Below, one piece after another: positions 1 through 7,445 of a stretch of 7,957 nucleotides of DNA. Position 1 is the first letter of the stretch, and the number at the start of each line of letters is the position of its first letter. The position numbers and the translations under genes are program-made. The notes beneath the pieces were generated by a model. That model had not been told where the DNA came from. It searched no databases and was given only the letters and a program-made list of their open reading frames with translations. The DNA is from Fidelibacterota bacterium (GTDB taxonomy: Bacteria; Fidelibacterota; Marinisomatia; Marinisomatales; TCS55). Where the stretch lies: positions 16,968 through 24,924 of the forward strand of contig NZWI01000052.1 of assembly GCA_002701875.1 (NCBI GenBank), read 5' to 3'.

Positions 1-809
1 ACTAGAGGTCTTAGTTCCGGAGGAATCACCGGCAAGATAGAGACAACCATCCATTCTGGCTTATTCATTTTTCTTAAGTTGGAAGAAATGTCAAACAAAA
101 AAGATTTTGCCACCTTTAATCTTTTTAATGCATCTTCACGCTTTTGTTTAGATTTAGAGTTTTTTAATGTATCTTCTAATTCACGACGTAATTCTACTAA
201 GTTCATTCTAGATAACATTTCTCTAAGTGCTTCTCCACCCATTGAAGCATAAAAGAAATCTTCATTATCTCTATCTTCTTCAGATACAGCATCAAAACCA
301 TATGTTTTTTCAAGATCAATAAATTCAACCTCATCAATTATTTCGAATTGGTCTCTACCACTTTTACCAGGATCAATAATTAAAAATTGCTCGTAATAAA
401 CAATTTTTTCGAGATTTTTTGTTGAAATTCCTGTTAAGTAACTCAATTTTGATGGAATTGACCGAAGATACCAAATATGAACAACTGGCACAGCAAGTGT
501 AATATGGCCCATTCGATCACGGCGAACTTTCTTCCTAGTTACCTCAACTCCACATCGATCGCAGATGATTCCGCGATATCTAATCCCTTTATATTTACCA
601 CAATGACATTCGTAATCCTTAACTGGACCAAATATTTTTTCGCAAAACAACCCATCTTTCTCAGGTTTATATGATCTATAATTGATTGTTTCTGGTTTCA
701 ATATTTCACCATAAGATTTTTGCAAAATGCTTTCTGGTGAGGCTAATCCAATCTTAATCCTTGAGAAGCCCTTACTTGTATCTATTTTATTTGTTTGAAT
801 GAAGGTCAA
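1..809 (-). CDS. rpoC: RNA polymerase subunit beta' (RpoC), N-terminal part, truncated by window edge
   Basis: This is the largest subunit of DNA-dependent RNA polymerase, which builds the clamp and the catalytic Mg site. Only the first 269 codons are here, and the catalytic NADFDGDQ loop lies beyond the left edge. The reading frame is open from 809 to the edge. It shows the family N-terminus ([11 protein letters not shown], then KPETINYR and [16 protein letters not shown]). The clamp zinc site follows with all four ligands (C68, C70, C83, C86 in YECHCGKY...ICDRCGVEV). After it come VRRDRMGHI and, near the edge, [21 protein letters not shown]. The start is TTG at 809-807: it is preceded by a good Shine-Dalgarno, no ATG or GTG lies in frame before the GHI motif, and the rpoB stop sits in the same frame 15 nt upstream. 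It follows rpoB by 12 nt, as in most bacteria. The motif style is most like Bacteroidetes and other FCB relatives. Identity is certain; the TTG start is very likely. Confidence 0.97.
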   Translation of the reverse strand, partial: MTFIQTNKIDTSKGFSRIKIGLASPESILQKSYGEILKPETINYRSYKPEKDGLFCEKIFGPVKDYECHCGKYKGIRYRGIICDRCGVEVTRKKVRRDRMGHITLAVPVVHIWYLRSIPSKLSYLTGISTKNLEKIVYYEQFLIIDPGKSGRDQFEIIDEVEFIDLEKTYGFDAVSEEDRDNEDFFYASMGGEALREMLSRMNLVELRRELEDTLKNSKSKQKREDALKRLKVAKSFLFDISSNLRKMNKPEWMVVSILPVIPPELRPL

Positions 810-823
810 AATAATTCTCCCTT
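807..823 (-). promoter_or_regulatory. Shine-Dalgarno and TTG start of rpoC
   Basis: AAGGGAG occupies 823-817 and overlaps the last two bases of the rpoB TAA stop. It lies 7 nt before TTG at 809-807. This spacing, and the lack of any nearby in-frame ATG or GTG, decide the non-ATG start of rpoC. An in-frame ATT just upstream is a less likely initiator. The overlap with the rpoB stop suggests coupled translation of the two subunits, which is inference. Confidence 0.8.
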
Positions 824-3800
824 AATCTAATTCTATGTCTAAGCTGAGCCCTTGAAGCTCTTTAATTAATACATTAAAAGACTCCGGCACTCCGAATTGA
901 GGTAAAGCCTCTCCTTTTACTATGGCGTTATAAACTTTAGAACGACCATCTACATCGTCTGATTTAACAGTTAATATTTCCTGCAAAGTATGTGCAGCTC
1001 CATATGCTTCTAGGGCCCAACATTCCATTTCTCCAAAGCGTTGCCCTCCAAATTGCGCTTTACCACCTAAGGGCTGTTGAGTAACAAGTGAATATGGGCC
1101 AGTGGAGCGAGCATGCATCTTATCATCTACCATATGACTTAATTTCATCATATATATATTGCCAACTGTAACTGGATTTTCAAGTTTTTCTCCTGTGCGG
1201 CCATCCAATAACTGAGCTTTGCCAGACAAAGGAATGCCAGCTTTTTTCATTTCACCAATAACTTCATCAGGAGTTGCACCATTAAAAACTGGAGTCGCAT
1301 ATTTAACACCCAATACTTGACCAGCCCATCCTAGCATGGTTTCATAAAGCTGACCTAAGTTCATTCTTGATGGTACACCTAATGGATTTAGTACTACATC
1401 AACAGGAGTTCCATTTTCTAAAAAAGGCATGTCTTCTTCAGGAACAACTGTTGCTATAACACCTTTATTTCCATGTCTACCAGCCATTTTATCGCCAACT
1501 TGAATTTTTCTTTTATTAGCAATATCTACTTTAGCAAGCTTTAATATCCCAGGCTGTAATTCATCACCTATACGAAGCTTAAAGACTTCTCGCTCTAGCG
1601 TATCTTCAATGATTCTCCATTCTTTCCAAAAAGAACGCCAAACTGCTTTGATATTTTTCCAAGCACTGTTATCCTCAACCCAAGCTCCATCTTGAGAGAA
1701 TCTTTCAAGATTATAGCTTTTAAGACGTTTCTGAGTTAGTTTAGTACCTTTTTTGATTAAAGTACGACCACTAGATACATCTCTAATACCATTAGATGTT
1801 TGATTTTTTAGAGAATTCAAAAGCTTCTCATCCCGAGAGATTTTTAAATCTTTTTTCCTTTCAGCTGAAGCCTTTTGAAGTACAAGAATATTTTTTCTTT
1901 CTTCGGTCCTAGCAGATTTACTTCGTTTCTCAAATAACTTTGTGTTAATTACCACACCATTTATTCCAGGGTCAGCCCTCTTCGAAGCATCTTTGACTTC
2001 GCCTGCTTTTTCACCAAAAATAGCCCTGAGGAGCTTTTCTTCAGGAGTCGGATCAGTTTCGCCTTTTGGAGTTACTTTACCGATTAGAATATCCCCATCT
2101 TTAACCTTAGCACCGACTCTAATAATCCCTCGTTCATCTAATTCCCTCGTTGCATCTTCGCCAACATTAGGTATCTCAGGGGTTAGTTCTTCTTCGCCAC
2201 GTTTAGTGTCGCGCACTTCTAATTCGATTTCATTTACATGTACACTACTGAAAAGGTCTTCTTTTACTAATCTTTCACTAATTACAATAGCATCCTCAAA
2301 ATTATATCCACGCCAAGGCATAAATGCCACAGTAACATTTTTTCCTAGAGCCAATTCACCATTGGATGTTGATGTTCCATCTGCAATAGGTTGACCAGCG
2401 ACTACTTTATCACCTTCGGATACAATGGGCTTTTGATTTTGGCTAGTGTTTTGATTTGTACGCTTAAATTTCCTTAATTCAACAGTTAATAAATTTTCAC
2501 CTTCAATCAATGTAAGGCTCTCAGGTACATCGGTCGTTTTAATTACCACTTTTTGAGCATCAACATAATGAACACGACCATTGACAGGTGAAACAACAGC
2601 TGAGCGAGAGTCAACTGCCACTTGACTTTCAAGACCAGTACCAACAATTGGTGAATCTGGATTCATTAATGGAACGCTTTGACGTTGCATATTAGAACCC
2701 ATAAGAGCTCGGTTAGCATCATCATGCTCAAGGAAAGGGATCAATGAAGCTGCTACAGATAAAATTTGATTTGGCGCTACATCCATAAATTCAACTTTAT
2801 CTGGCGAAACAATAGGGAAATCTCCTTTTATCCTAGCGCGAATACTACTATTTGTTAGCTGATCATTCTTACCAAGCTTTTCATCGGATTGCGCAATCAT
2901 AACTCTGTCTTCATCATCAGCAGATAAATACTTGATATCATGTGTTGCATATGCAGTATTGCCATCAACATTAACTTTCCGATACGGAGCCTCTATAAAA
3001 CCATGCCCATTAACTTTTGCTAAAAGCGCTAAAGAAGAAATCAAGCCAATATTTGGACCTTCTGGGGTTTCAATAGGGCATAAACGTCCATAATGTGTAT
3101 AGTGAACATCTCTAACTTCAAAACCTGCTCGTTCACGGGTTAATCCTCCTGGGCCAAGTGCTGAGATCCGTCTTTTATGCGTTATTTCAGCTAATGGATT
3201 AGTTTGATCCCCAAATTGTGACAATTGGCTTGTACCAAAAAAAGTGTTAATCACTGTCGTTACAACTCTGGAGTTAATTAAATCTTGAGGTGTAATTGAC
3301 TCCTGTTCACGGAGGTTCATTCTTTCATAAATAGTTCTTAACATTCTGCTTAAAGCGACAGAAAACTGGTTAGTTAACTGTTCACCAATTGATTTTACAC
3401 GGCGATTACCTAGATGATCAATATCGTCAGACCCTCTTTCTCCTTTTCGCATATCTATAAGGAAGTTTAAAACTTGAATAATATCATCCATCGTAAGCAC
3501 AGTTTCTTCAACTGGTACATTCAAGTTGAACTGTTGGTTTAATCGATACCTACCAACTTCACCTAAGTCATATTTTTTAGGATTGAAAAATATCCTCTCT
3601 ATGAATTTTTGCGCAGTTTCCAAATTTGGCGGCTCACCTGAACGCAGCAACTGATAAACAATATTTAGTGCTTCTTCAGTATTATTGCTTGGATCCTTAG
3701 TCATAGTATTTAGAAGCATCATCGAATGAAAATCTTTATTTTGATTAACAATTTCAATAGATTTAATCTTTGCTTTTTTTAATTCGTCAATGCTTTTTTG

Positions 3801-4598
3801 ATCTAACTCAGCGCCACCCTCCATGAATATTTCGCCTGTCTCATGATCAATTATATCTTCAACAATAGTGGAGCCAATTGCATTGCTAACTTCTTTTGAA
3901 TTTATTTTTAATTCTTGAGTGCAGTTAAAAGCTTTAAAGATATCTGCATTAGTTGAATAACCTAATGTCCTTAACAACATTGTGACGGGGAATTTCCTTC
4001 TGCGATCTATTATGCAAAAAATACAATCATTGATATCTGTAGTAAAATCTACCCAAGATCCTCTAAAAGGGATTATTCTCCCTTGGTAAAGCTTAGTCCC
4101 ATTAGGATGAATTGACTGATCAAAAAATACACCAGGTGACCTCTGTAACTGCGATACTATTACTCGCTCAGCCCCATTTATTACAAAAGTACCCTTTTTG
4201 GTCATCATGGGTATGTTACCAAAATAAACTTCTTGCTCAATTGATTGATCATACTTACTTCTATCATCTTCATTGGTTATATGCAATACCAAACGAACTT
4301 TCAAAGGAACTGAGTATGTTAAACCACGATCCATACATTCCTCTGGAGTATATTTTGCCAAACCTAAAAAATAACTTTTATATTCAAAAACGTAATTTCT
4401 ATGAGGATCCTCTAACGGAAAAACATTATTAAACACTTCCTGAAGACCAAGATCTATCCGTTCATCTTCAGGAACGTTTTCTTGAATAAATGACTGAAAA
4501 GCTTCGATTTGAACGTCTAAAAGGTCCGGAAAGGCTATCTCAGATTTAGTTTTTTCAAAAGATTCTCGGTTATAATAAGTACTATTTGCAGCAGTCAA
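822..4598 (-). CDS. rpoB: RNA polymerase subunit beta (RpoB), complete
   Basis: This is the second-largest subunit of RNA polymerase, 1258 residues, about the size seen in Bacteroidetes (near 1270) and shorter than E. coli (1342). It opens with PDLLDVQIEAF and GLTYSVPLKVRL. Motif MTKKGTFVINGAERVIVSQL and the SPGVFFDQSIHPNGTKLY run follow. The rifampicin pocket begins at G455 (E. coli 507) with Q461, D464, H474, R477 and S479 kept, so no classic resistance change is seen. NFEDAI holds E768-D769, and the active-site lysines are K1037 and K1045 in GDKMAGRHGNKG. The C-terminus has GGKAQFGGQRFGEMECWALEAYGA. Residues about 885-1000 form an FCB-type insert in the place of E. coli SI2; it contains TSNGIRD and an unusual run of tryptophans at 973-994. 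The start is TTG after a strong GGAGG. It lies 71 nt after rplL and 12 nt before rpoC. Identity is certain. Confidence 0.99.
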   Translation of the reverse strand: MTAANSTYYNRESFEKTKSEIAFPDLLDVQIEAFQSFIQENVPEDERIDLGLQEVFNNVFPLEDPHRNYVFEYKSYFLGLAKYTPEECMDRGLTYSVPLKVRLVLHITNEDDRSKYDQSIEQEVYFGNIPMMTKKGTFVINGAERVIVSQLQRSPGVFFDQSIHPNGTKLYQGRIIPFRGSWVDFTTDINDCIFCIIDRRRKFPVTMLLRTLGYSTNADIFKAFNCTQELKINSKEVSNAIGSTIVEDIIDHETGEIFMEGGAELDQKSIDELKKAKIKSIEIVNQNKDFHSMMLLNTMTKDPSNNTEEALNIVYQLLRSGEPPNLETAQKFIERIFFNPKKYDLGEVGRYRLNQQFNLNVPVEETVLTMDDIIQVLNFLIDMRKGERGSDDIDHLGNRRVKSIGEQLTNQFSVALSRMLRTIYERMNLREQESITPQDLINSRVVTTVINTFFGTSQLSQFGDQTNPLAEITHKRRISALGPGGLTRERAGFEVRDVHYTHYGRLCPIETPEGPNIGLISSLALLAKVNGHGFIEAPYRKVNVDGNTAYATHDIKYLSADDEDRVMIAQSDEKLGKNDQLTNSSIRARIKGDFPIVSPDKVEFMDVAPNQILSVAASLIPFLEHDDANRALMGSNMQRQSVPLMNPDSPIVGTGLESQVAVDSRSAVVSPVNGRVHYVDAQKVVIKTTDVPESLTLIEGENLLTVELRKFKRTNQNTSQNQKPIVSEGDKVVAGQPIADGTSTSNGELALGKNVTVAFMPWRGYNFEDAIVISERLVKEDLFSSVHVNEIELEVRDTKRGEEELTPEIPNVGEDATRELDERGIIRVGAKVKDGDILIGKVTPKGETDPTPEEKLLRAIFGEKAGEVKDASKRADPGINGVVINTKLFEKRSKSARTEERKNILVLQKASAERKKDLKISRDEKLLNSLKNQTSNGIRDVSSGRTLIKKGTKLTQKRLKSYNLERFSQDGAWVEDNSAWKNIKAVWRSFWKEWRIIEDTLEREVFKLRIGDELQPGILKLAKVDIANKRKIQVGDKMAGRHGNKGVIATVVPEEDMPFLENGTPVDVVLNPLGVPSRMNLGQLYETMLGWAGQVLGVKYATPVFNGATPDEVIGEMKKAGIPLSGKAQLLDGRTGEKLENPVTVGNIYMMKLSHMVDDKMHARSTGPYSLVTQQPLGGKAQFGGQRFGEMECWALEAYGAAHTLQEILTVKSDDVDGRSKVYNAIVKGEALPQFGVPESFNVLIKELQGLSLDIELD

Positions 4599-4609
4599 CG
4601 TAAACCTCC
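4596..4609 (-). promoter_or_regulatory. Shine-Dalgarno and TTG start of rpoB
   Basis: GGAGG occupies 4609-4605, 6 nt before TTG at 4598-4596. It is the strongest ribosome-binding site in the window. No ATG or GTG start lies close by in this frame, and the encoded N-terminus (TAANSTYYNRESFEK, then the conserved FPDLLDVQIEAF) has the expected length. TTG is therefore taken as the real start. Confidence 0.82.
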
Positions 4610-4669
4610 AATAATATTAATAGGGTGGTTAAAATAATTTGTGTAAAAAATAGTGTATGTAAAATAAAA
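4599..4669 (-). other. rplL-rpoB intergenic spacer with weak inverted repeat
   Basis: This 71-nt AT-rich spacer separates the ribosomal protein part of the cluster from rpoB. On the transcribed strand AAAATAGT (4676-4669, spanning the rplL stop) is mirrored by ACTATTTT (4654-4647) across a 14-nt loop, and a short T run follows. The stem has a single G-C pair, so it would be a poor intrinsic terminator. In E. coli the same junction carries a partial attenuator and an RNase III site; whether this one does anything similar is inference. Towards rpoB the spacer ends in the GGAGG ribosome site. I see no convincing promoter in it. Confidence 0.4.
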
Positions 4670-5053
4670 CTATTTTAATTCTACTGAAGCTCCAGCTTCT
4701 TCAAGCTGAGTCTTAAGTTCATCTGCTTCTGTTTTACTAGCACCTTCCTTAACTGCTTTTGGAGCACTATCAACTAATTCTTTTGCTTCTTTTAAGCCTA
4801 ATCCAGTGATTGTACGCACAACTTTAATTACATTTATTTTAGATTGTCCTGCGGATGTTAGCATAACATCAAACTCATCTTTTTCATCTGAAGCTCCACC
4901 GTCATCAGCAGTTGGGGCTGAAGCAACAGCAGCAACAGGGGCTGCGGCTGTTACGCCAAATTTTTCTTCAATCTCTCCTATTAATTCAGAGATTTCCATC
5001 ATATTGGCATTTTCAAGGTATTTTAGCACATCGGCTCTTTTTGTATCGGCCAT
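4670..5053 (-). CDS. rplL: 50S ribosomal protein L7/L12
   Basis: This is the multicopy stalk protein of the large subunit; dimers sit on L10 and recruit GTPase factors such as EF-Tu and EF-G. It has 127 residues, a little longer than the E. coli protein (about 120). Residues 1-34 form the helical dimerisation and L10-binding domain. An Ala/Pro-rich hinge follows (about 35-56, then an acidic [11 protein letters not shown] stretch). The globular C-terminal domain carries the factor-binding run [33 protein letters not shown]. It ends in SVELK with a TAG stop. AAGGAG at 5067-5062 lies 8 nt before the ATG and is a clear ribosome site, in keeping with a protein needed in several copies per ribosome. 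It begins 16 nt after rplJ, its binding partner. Identity is certain. Confidence 0.98.
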   Translation of the reverse strand: MADTKRADVLKYLENANMMEISELIGEIEEKFGVTAAAPVAAVASAPTADDGGASDEKDEFDVMLTSAGQSKINVIKVVRTITGLGLKEAKELVDSAPKAVKEGASKTEADELKTQLEEAGASVELK

Positions 5054-5069
5054 TCTTCTTGCTCCTTAA

Positions 5070-5594
5070 TTACTCTTTTTTAGATTGTTCATCTTTTAGA
5101 TTATTTAACATATTTGTTATATCAGACATTGGCGATTTCAATGCCCAAATAAGTTTCATCAGAGGGGATTGCAATAATGCTACAAATTTAGCTAGAGACT
5201 CATCTTTAGATGGTAGATTTGCTATACGAGCAAACTCACTACCATCAATGATGTTTCCATCAATTACAATTCCTTTTACTTTAGGTAAATCATGATCATT
5301 CGTAAATTTTTTCAGCACTCGAGCTGGGCTAGTAGGATCATCGTAAGAAAGTGCAACAGCTGTTGAGCCATTTAGATAATCATCTAAACCACTCAAATCA
5401 CTATTTTTTGCCGCAAGTTTAAACAACGTATTTTTTGCAACCATATATTCGACATCATTTGCATAGAATTCTCTTCTAAGGTCTGTTATATCTTCAACGT
5501 TAAGACCAAGGTAATCAGTTAGATACACACCTTTGGCGCGACCTAGCTTTTCGCTAAGATCATCAACATATTTGATATTTTTAGCATTGGGCAT
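5070..5594 (-). CDS. rplJ: 50S ribosomal protein L10
   Basis: L10 anchors the L7/L12 dimers to 23S rRNA at the base of the ribosomal stalk. The 174-residue length is normal. The N-terminal rRNA-binding domain shows LSEKLGRAKGVYLTDYLGLNVEDITDLRREF, then VEYMVAKNTLFKLAAK. The C-terminal part from about residue 130 (SLAKFVALLQSPLMKLIWALKSPMSDITNMLNNLKDEQ) is the long helix that carries L7/L12 dimers. The ATG is only 2 nt after the rplA stop. The nearest purine-rich match (AGGGA) lies about 15 nt upstream inside rplA, so the ribosome site is poor and initiation may depend on ribosomes finishing rplA. There is no room in the gap for the separate L10-binding leader known from E. coli. Identity is certain from sequence and from the rplJ-rplL pairing. 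Confidence 0.98.
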   Translation of the reverse strand: MPNAKNIKYVDDLSEKLGRAKGVYLTDYLGLNVEDITDLRREFYANDVEYMVAKNTLFKLAAKNSDLSGLDDYLNGSTAVALSYDDPTSPARVLKKFTNDHDLPKVKGIVIDGNIIDGSEFARIANLPSKDESLAKFVALLQSPLMKLIWALKSPMSDITNMLNNLKDEQSKKE

Positions 5595-5596
5595 AA

Positions 5597-6283
5597 TTAA
5601 TTGATGCTTCCCTGATCTATTTTTATACCTGGACCCATTGTTGAGGAAACAGATATCTTTTTCAAATAAGTTCCTTTTACCGAAGCTGGCCTTGCCTTTA
5701 AAAGAGTGTCATAAATAGTTCGGATATTTTCAATCAAAGCATTGTCATCAAAAGAACTTTTTCCACATCTAGTATGAATAATACCATTCTTTTCTACTCG
5801 AAGCTCTATTTTACCCGCCTTAAGCTCTTTCACTGCTTTTTTAATATCCATTGTAACGGTCCCACTTTTAGGATTTGGCATCAGACCTTTGGGACCCAAA
5901 ACTTTACCTAATTTCCCCAACTCTTGCATCATGTCAGGTGTTGCAACAATAGTATCAATATCATCCCACCCACTTTTAAGTTTGTCAAAAAATTCTTTTC
6001 CAACGAAGTCTGCACCAGCATCTTTTGCTTCTTTTTCTTTTGGCCCCTGAGCAAAGACAAGAACCTTTATTTCTTTCCCGGTTCCATGAGGCAATGTAGT
6101 GCTAACTCTAATGTTTTGATCAGCATGCCTAGGATCCACACCTAAATTAATTGCTAACTCAATTGTTTCGTCAAATTTCACATATTTAAAATCTTTTAAC
6201 ATTTTGACTGCATCATTGAGTGCATATTCTTTGATCGGATCGATCTTAGAATTAATTTCTTTTTTCTGTTTAGATAAAACCAT
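5597..6283 (-). CDS. rplA: 50S ribosomal protein L1
   Basis: L1 forms the mobile stalk beside the E site and helps release deacylated tRNA; in several bacteria it also represses its own mRNA. The protein has 228 residues, normal for the family. It carries FDETIELAINLGVDPRHADQNIRVSTTLPHGTGK in domain I. The L1 signature GKLGKVLGPKGLMPNPKSGTV lies at about 123-143 in domain II. The RNA-binding SSTMGPGIKID is near the C-terminus (T215, M216 in the STMG element). A small oddity is C173 in HTRCGKSSF, where most relatives I recall have isoleucine or valine before GK. The ATG lies 1 nt after the rplK stop, and AAGGA (6292-6288) overlaps the end of rplK with a short 4-nt spacer, which suggests translational coupling to L11. 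Identity is certain. Confidence 0.98.
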   Translation of the reverse strand: MVLSKQKKEINSKIDPIKEYALNDAVKMLKDFKYVKFDETIELAINLGVDPRHADQNIRVSTTLPHGTGKEIKVLVFAQGPKEKEAKDAGADFVGKEFFDKLKSGWDDIDTIVATPDMMQELGKLGKVLGPKGLMPNPKSGTVTMDIKKAVKELKAGKIELRVEKNGIIHTRCGKSSFDDNALIENIRTIYDTLLKARPASVKGTYLKKISVSSTMGPGIKIDQGSIN

Positions 6284-6284
6284 T

Positions 6285-6710
6285 TTATCCTTTTACTTCT
6301 AATCCCATACTCTTTGCAGTTCCACGAATCATTTCTATCGCCATTTCTATCGTGTTAGCATTTAAATCATTTTTCTTTATCTCAGCTATTTCTCTAAGGT
6401 CATTTTCTGAAACTTTTCCAACTTTTTCACGATTAGGCTCACCAGAACCTTTTGGGACACCAGCTTTCTTTTTCAACAATATAGCAGCTGGCGGTGTTTT
6501 TGTAATAAAGGTAAAACTTCGATCAGCAAATACCGTTATTACTACTGGAATTATCATCCCCGATTCTTGTTTAGTCGCTTCATTAAACGCTTTACAAAAT
6601 TCCATTATGTTTACGCCATGCTGACCTAAAGCTGGCCCTACTGGTGGCGCGGGATTGGCCTGACCAGCTGGAATCTGAAGTTTAATATATGATGAGATTT
6701 TCTTTGCCAT
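6285..6710 (-). CDS. rplK: 50S ribosomal protein L11
   Basis: L11 binds the GTPase-associated region of 23S rRNA and, with the L10-L7/L12 stalk, forms the factor-binding centre; it is the site linked to thiostrepton sensitivity and to stringent signalling. At 141 residues it matches the usual length. The N-terminal domain has [34 protein letters not shown] with the P22-P23 pair of the thiostrepton-contact helix. The C-terminal rRNA-binding domain has [15 protein letters not shown] and ends with [15 protein letters not shown]. It starts 8 nt after the nusG stop. The upstream sequence is A-rich with no Shine-Dalgarno match, so initiation probably relies on coupling or on the A-rich leader. Identity is certain. 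Confidence 0.98.
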   Translation of the reverse strand: MAKKISSYIKLQIPAGQANPAPPVGPALGQHGVNIMEFCKAFNEATKQESGMIIPVVITVFADRSFTFITKTPPAAILLKKKAGVPKGSGEPNREKVGKVSENDLREIAEIKKNDLNANTIEMAIEMIRGTAKSMGLEVKG

Positions 6711-6718
6711 TTTTTAAT

Positions 6719-7246
6719 CTATTTTTCTAATTCTACTTGTAAAAAATTGAGCTCTATTGGCGTTGGACGACCAAAAATACTGACAGAAACCTTAACTTTT
6801 TGTTTTTCATTGTTTACTTCGTTAACGAATCCAGAGAAATCAGCGAATGGGCCATCAGTAACTTTTACAGAATCCCCTACCTTGTAAGGAGCAATCACCA
6901 CTTCTCTGCCTTCACGCCCTTCAACTTCTCCTATAATACGTGTAATTTCATCTTCTTTTAACATCTGTGGTTCACCATTAGCACCAACAAAGTTGATAAC
7001 GCCATCAGTATTTTCAATCAAATACTTAGCTTCTTTAGATTTGCTCATATTGATCAAAATATATCCAGGGAAAAACACTTTTCTTTTAACCCTCTTTTTT
7101 CCTTCCTTCATCTCAACAATATTTTCTGATGGCACCATAATATCCTCAACTTCAGATGACAATTCTTGATAATCTAATTCAAACAAAATATTCTCTTTAA
7201 TTTTGTCTTCTTTTCCTGAGATAACTCTTAATGTATACCAATTCAT
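6719..7246 (-). CDS. nusG: Transcription elongation/antitermination factor NusG
   Basis: NusG binds the beta' clamp of elongating polymerase and links it to Rho or to the lead ribosome. The protein has 175 residues. Residues 1 to about 105 form the NGN domain ([20 protein letters not shown] at the start, [13 protein letters not shown] at 56-67). Residues 122-175 form the KOW domain, with [22 protein letters not shown] and a final [16 protein letters not shown]. The ATG is chosen because WYTLRV-type sequence begins right after it in this family. It lies 6 nt after the secE stop and no Shine-Dalgarno is visible, so coupling to secE is likely. The order secE-nusG-rplK is the common bacterial one. 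Identity is certain. Confidence 0.98.
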   Translation of the reverse strand: MNWYTLRVISGKEDKIKENILFELDYQELSSEVEDIMVPSENIVEMKEGKKRVKRKVFFPGYILINMSKSKEAKYLIENTDGVINFVGANGEPQMLKEDEITRIIGEVEGREGREVVIAPYKVGDSVKVTDGPFADFSGFVNEVNNEKQKVKVSVSIFGRPTPIELNFLQVELEK

Positions 7247-7252
7247 ATTAAA

Positions 7253-7432
7253 CTATAATATTATCTGTAAAATGGTAGAAAGTATTCTATCAACAAAAAA
7301 CAAAAACAAACTGACAATTATTGAAAAAGAAACGACCACAAAGGTAGAACCTTTCAATTCACTCCAATTTGGCCATGAAACTTTCGACATTTCAATTTTG
7401 ACATCAGAAAAAAAAGCTTTTATCTTATTCAT
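7253..7432 (-). CDS. secE: Preprotein translocase subunit SecE, small single-span form
   Basis: SecE clamps the two halves of SecY in the SecYEG membrane channel. This 59-residue ORF was found by translating the minus strand between nusG and tRNA-Trp. It begins MNKIKAFFSDVKIEMSKVSWPN, containing the amphipathic helix and the conserved KVSWP motif (17-21) followed by W23, E25, L26 and K27. One hydrophobic segment follows (about 30-47, TFVVVSFSIIVSLFLFFV), then DRILSTILQIIL. This is the short one-span form found in most bacteria; gammaproteobacteria such as E. coli have extra spans. The ATG at 7432 has only a weak purine stretch (GAGATAAG) before it. The stop is TAG, 6 nt before nusG. Motif and position together make the call safe. 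Confidence 0.95.
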   Translation of the reverse strand: MNKIKAFFSDVKIEMSKVSWPNWSELKGSTFVVVSFSIIVSLFLFFVDRILSTILQIIL

Positions 7433-7445
7433 CTTATCTCATCAA

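Noticed and set aside
477..674. Plus-strand ORF of 65 residues opposite the rpoC zinc-site region
   Set aside because: It lies fully antisense to conserved rpoC codons, has no ribosome site and no recognisable motif; it is a shadow of the real gene.
1942..2394. Plus-strand ORF of 150 residues opposite rpoB
   Set aside because: Ser/Thr-rich low-complexity translation antisense to conserved beta sequence including NFEDAI; a shadow reading frame.
4112..4432. Plus-strand ORF of 106 residues opposite the rpoB N-terminal part
   Set aside because: Antisense to the conserved INGAERVIVSQL region, with no ribosome site or family features.
4599..4650. Possible promoter for rpoB in the rplL-rpoB spacer
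   Set aside because: TTTACA resembles a -35 box, but the nearest -10-like hexamer (TATTAA) is 19 nt away and matches only 4 of 6; too weak in AT-rich DNA.
4806..5295. Two overlapping plus-strand ORFs opposite rplL and rplJ
   Set aside because: They arise from the Ala-rich hinge codons of L7/L12 read backwards and have no independent support.
5924..6624. Plus-strand ORFs opposite rplA and rplK
   Set aside because: Fully antisense to conserved ribosomal protein codons with no ribosome site; shadows.
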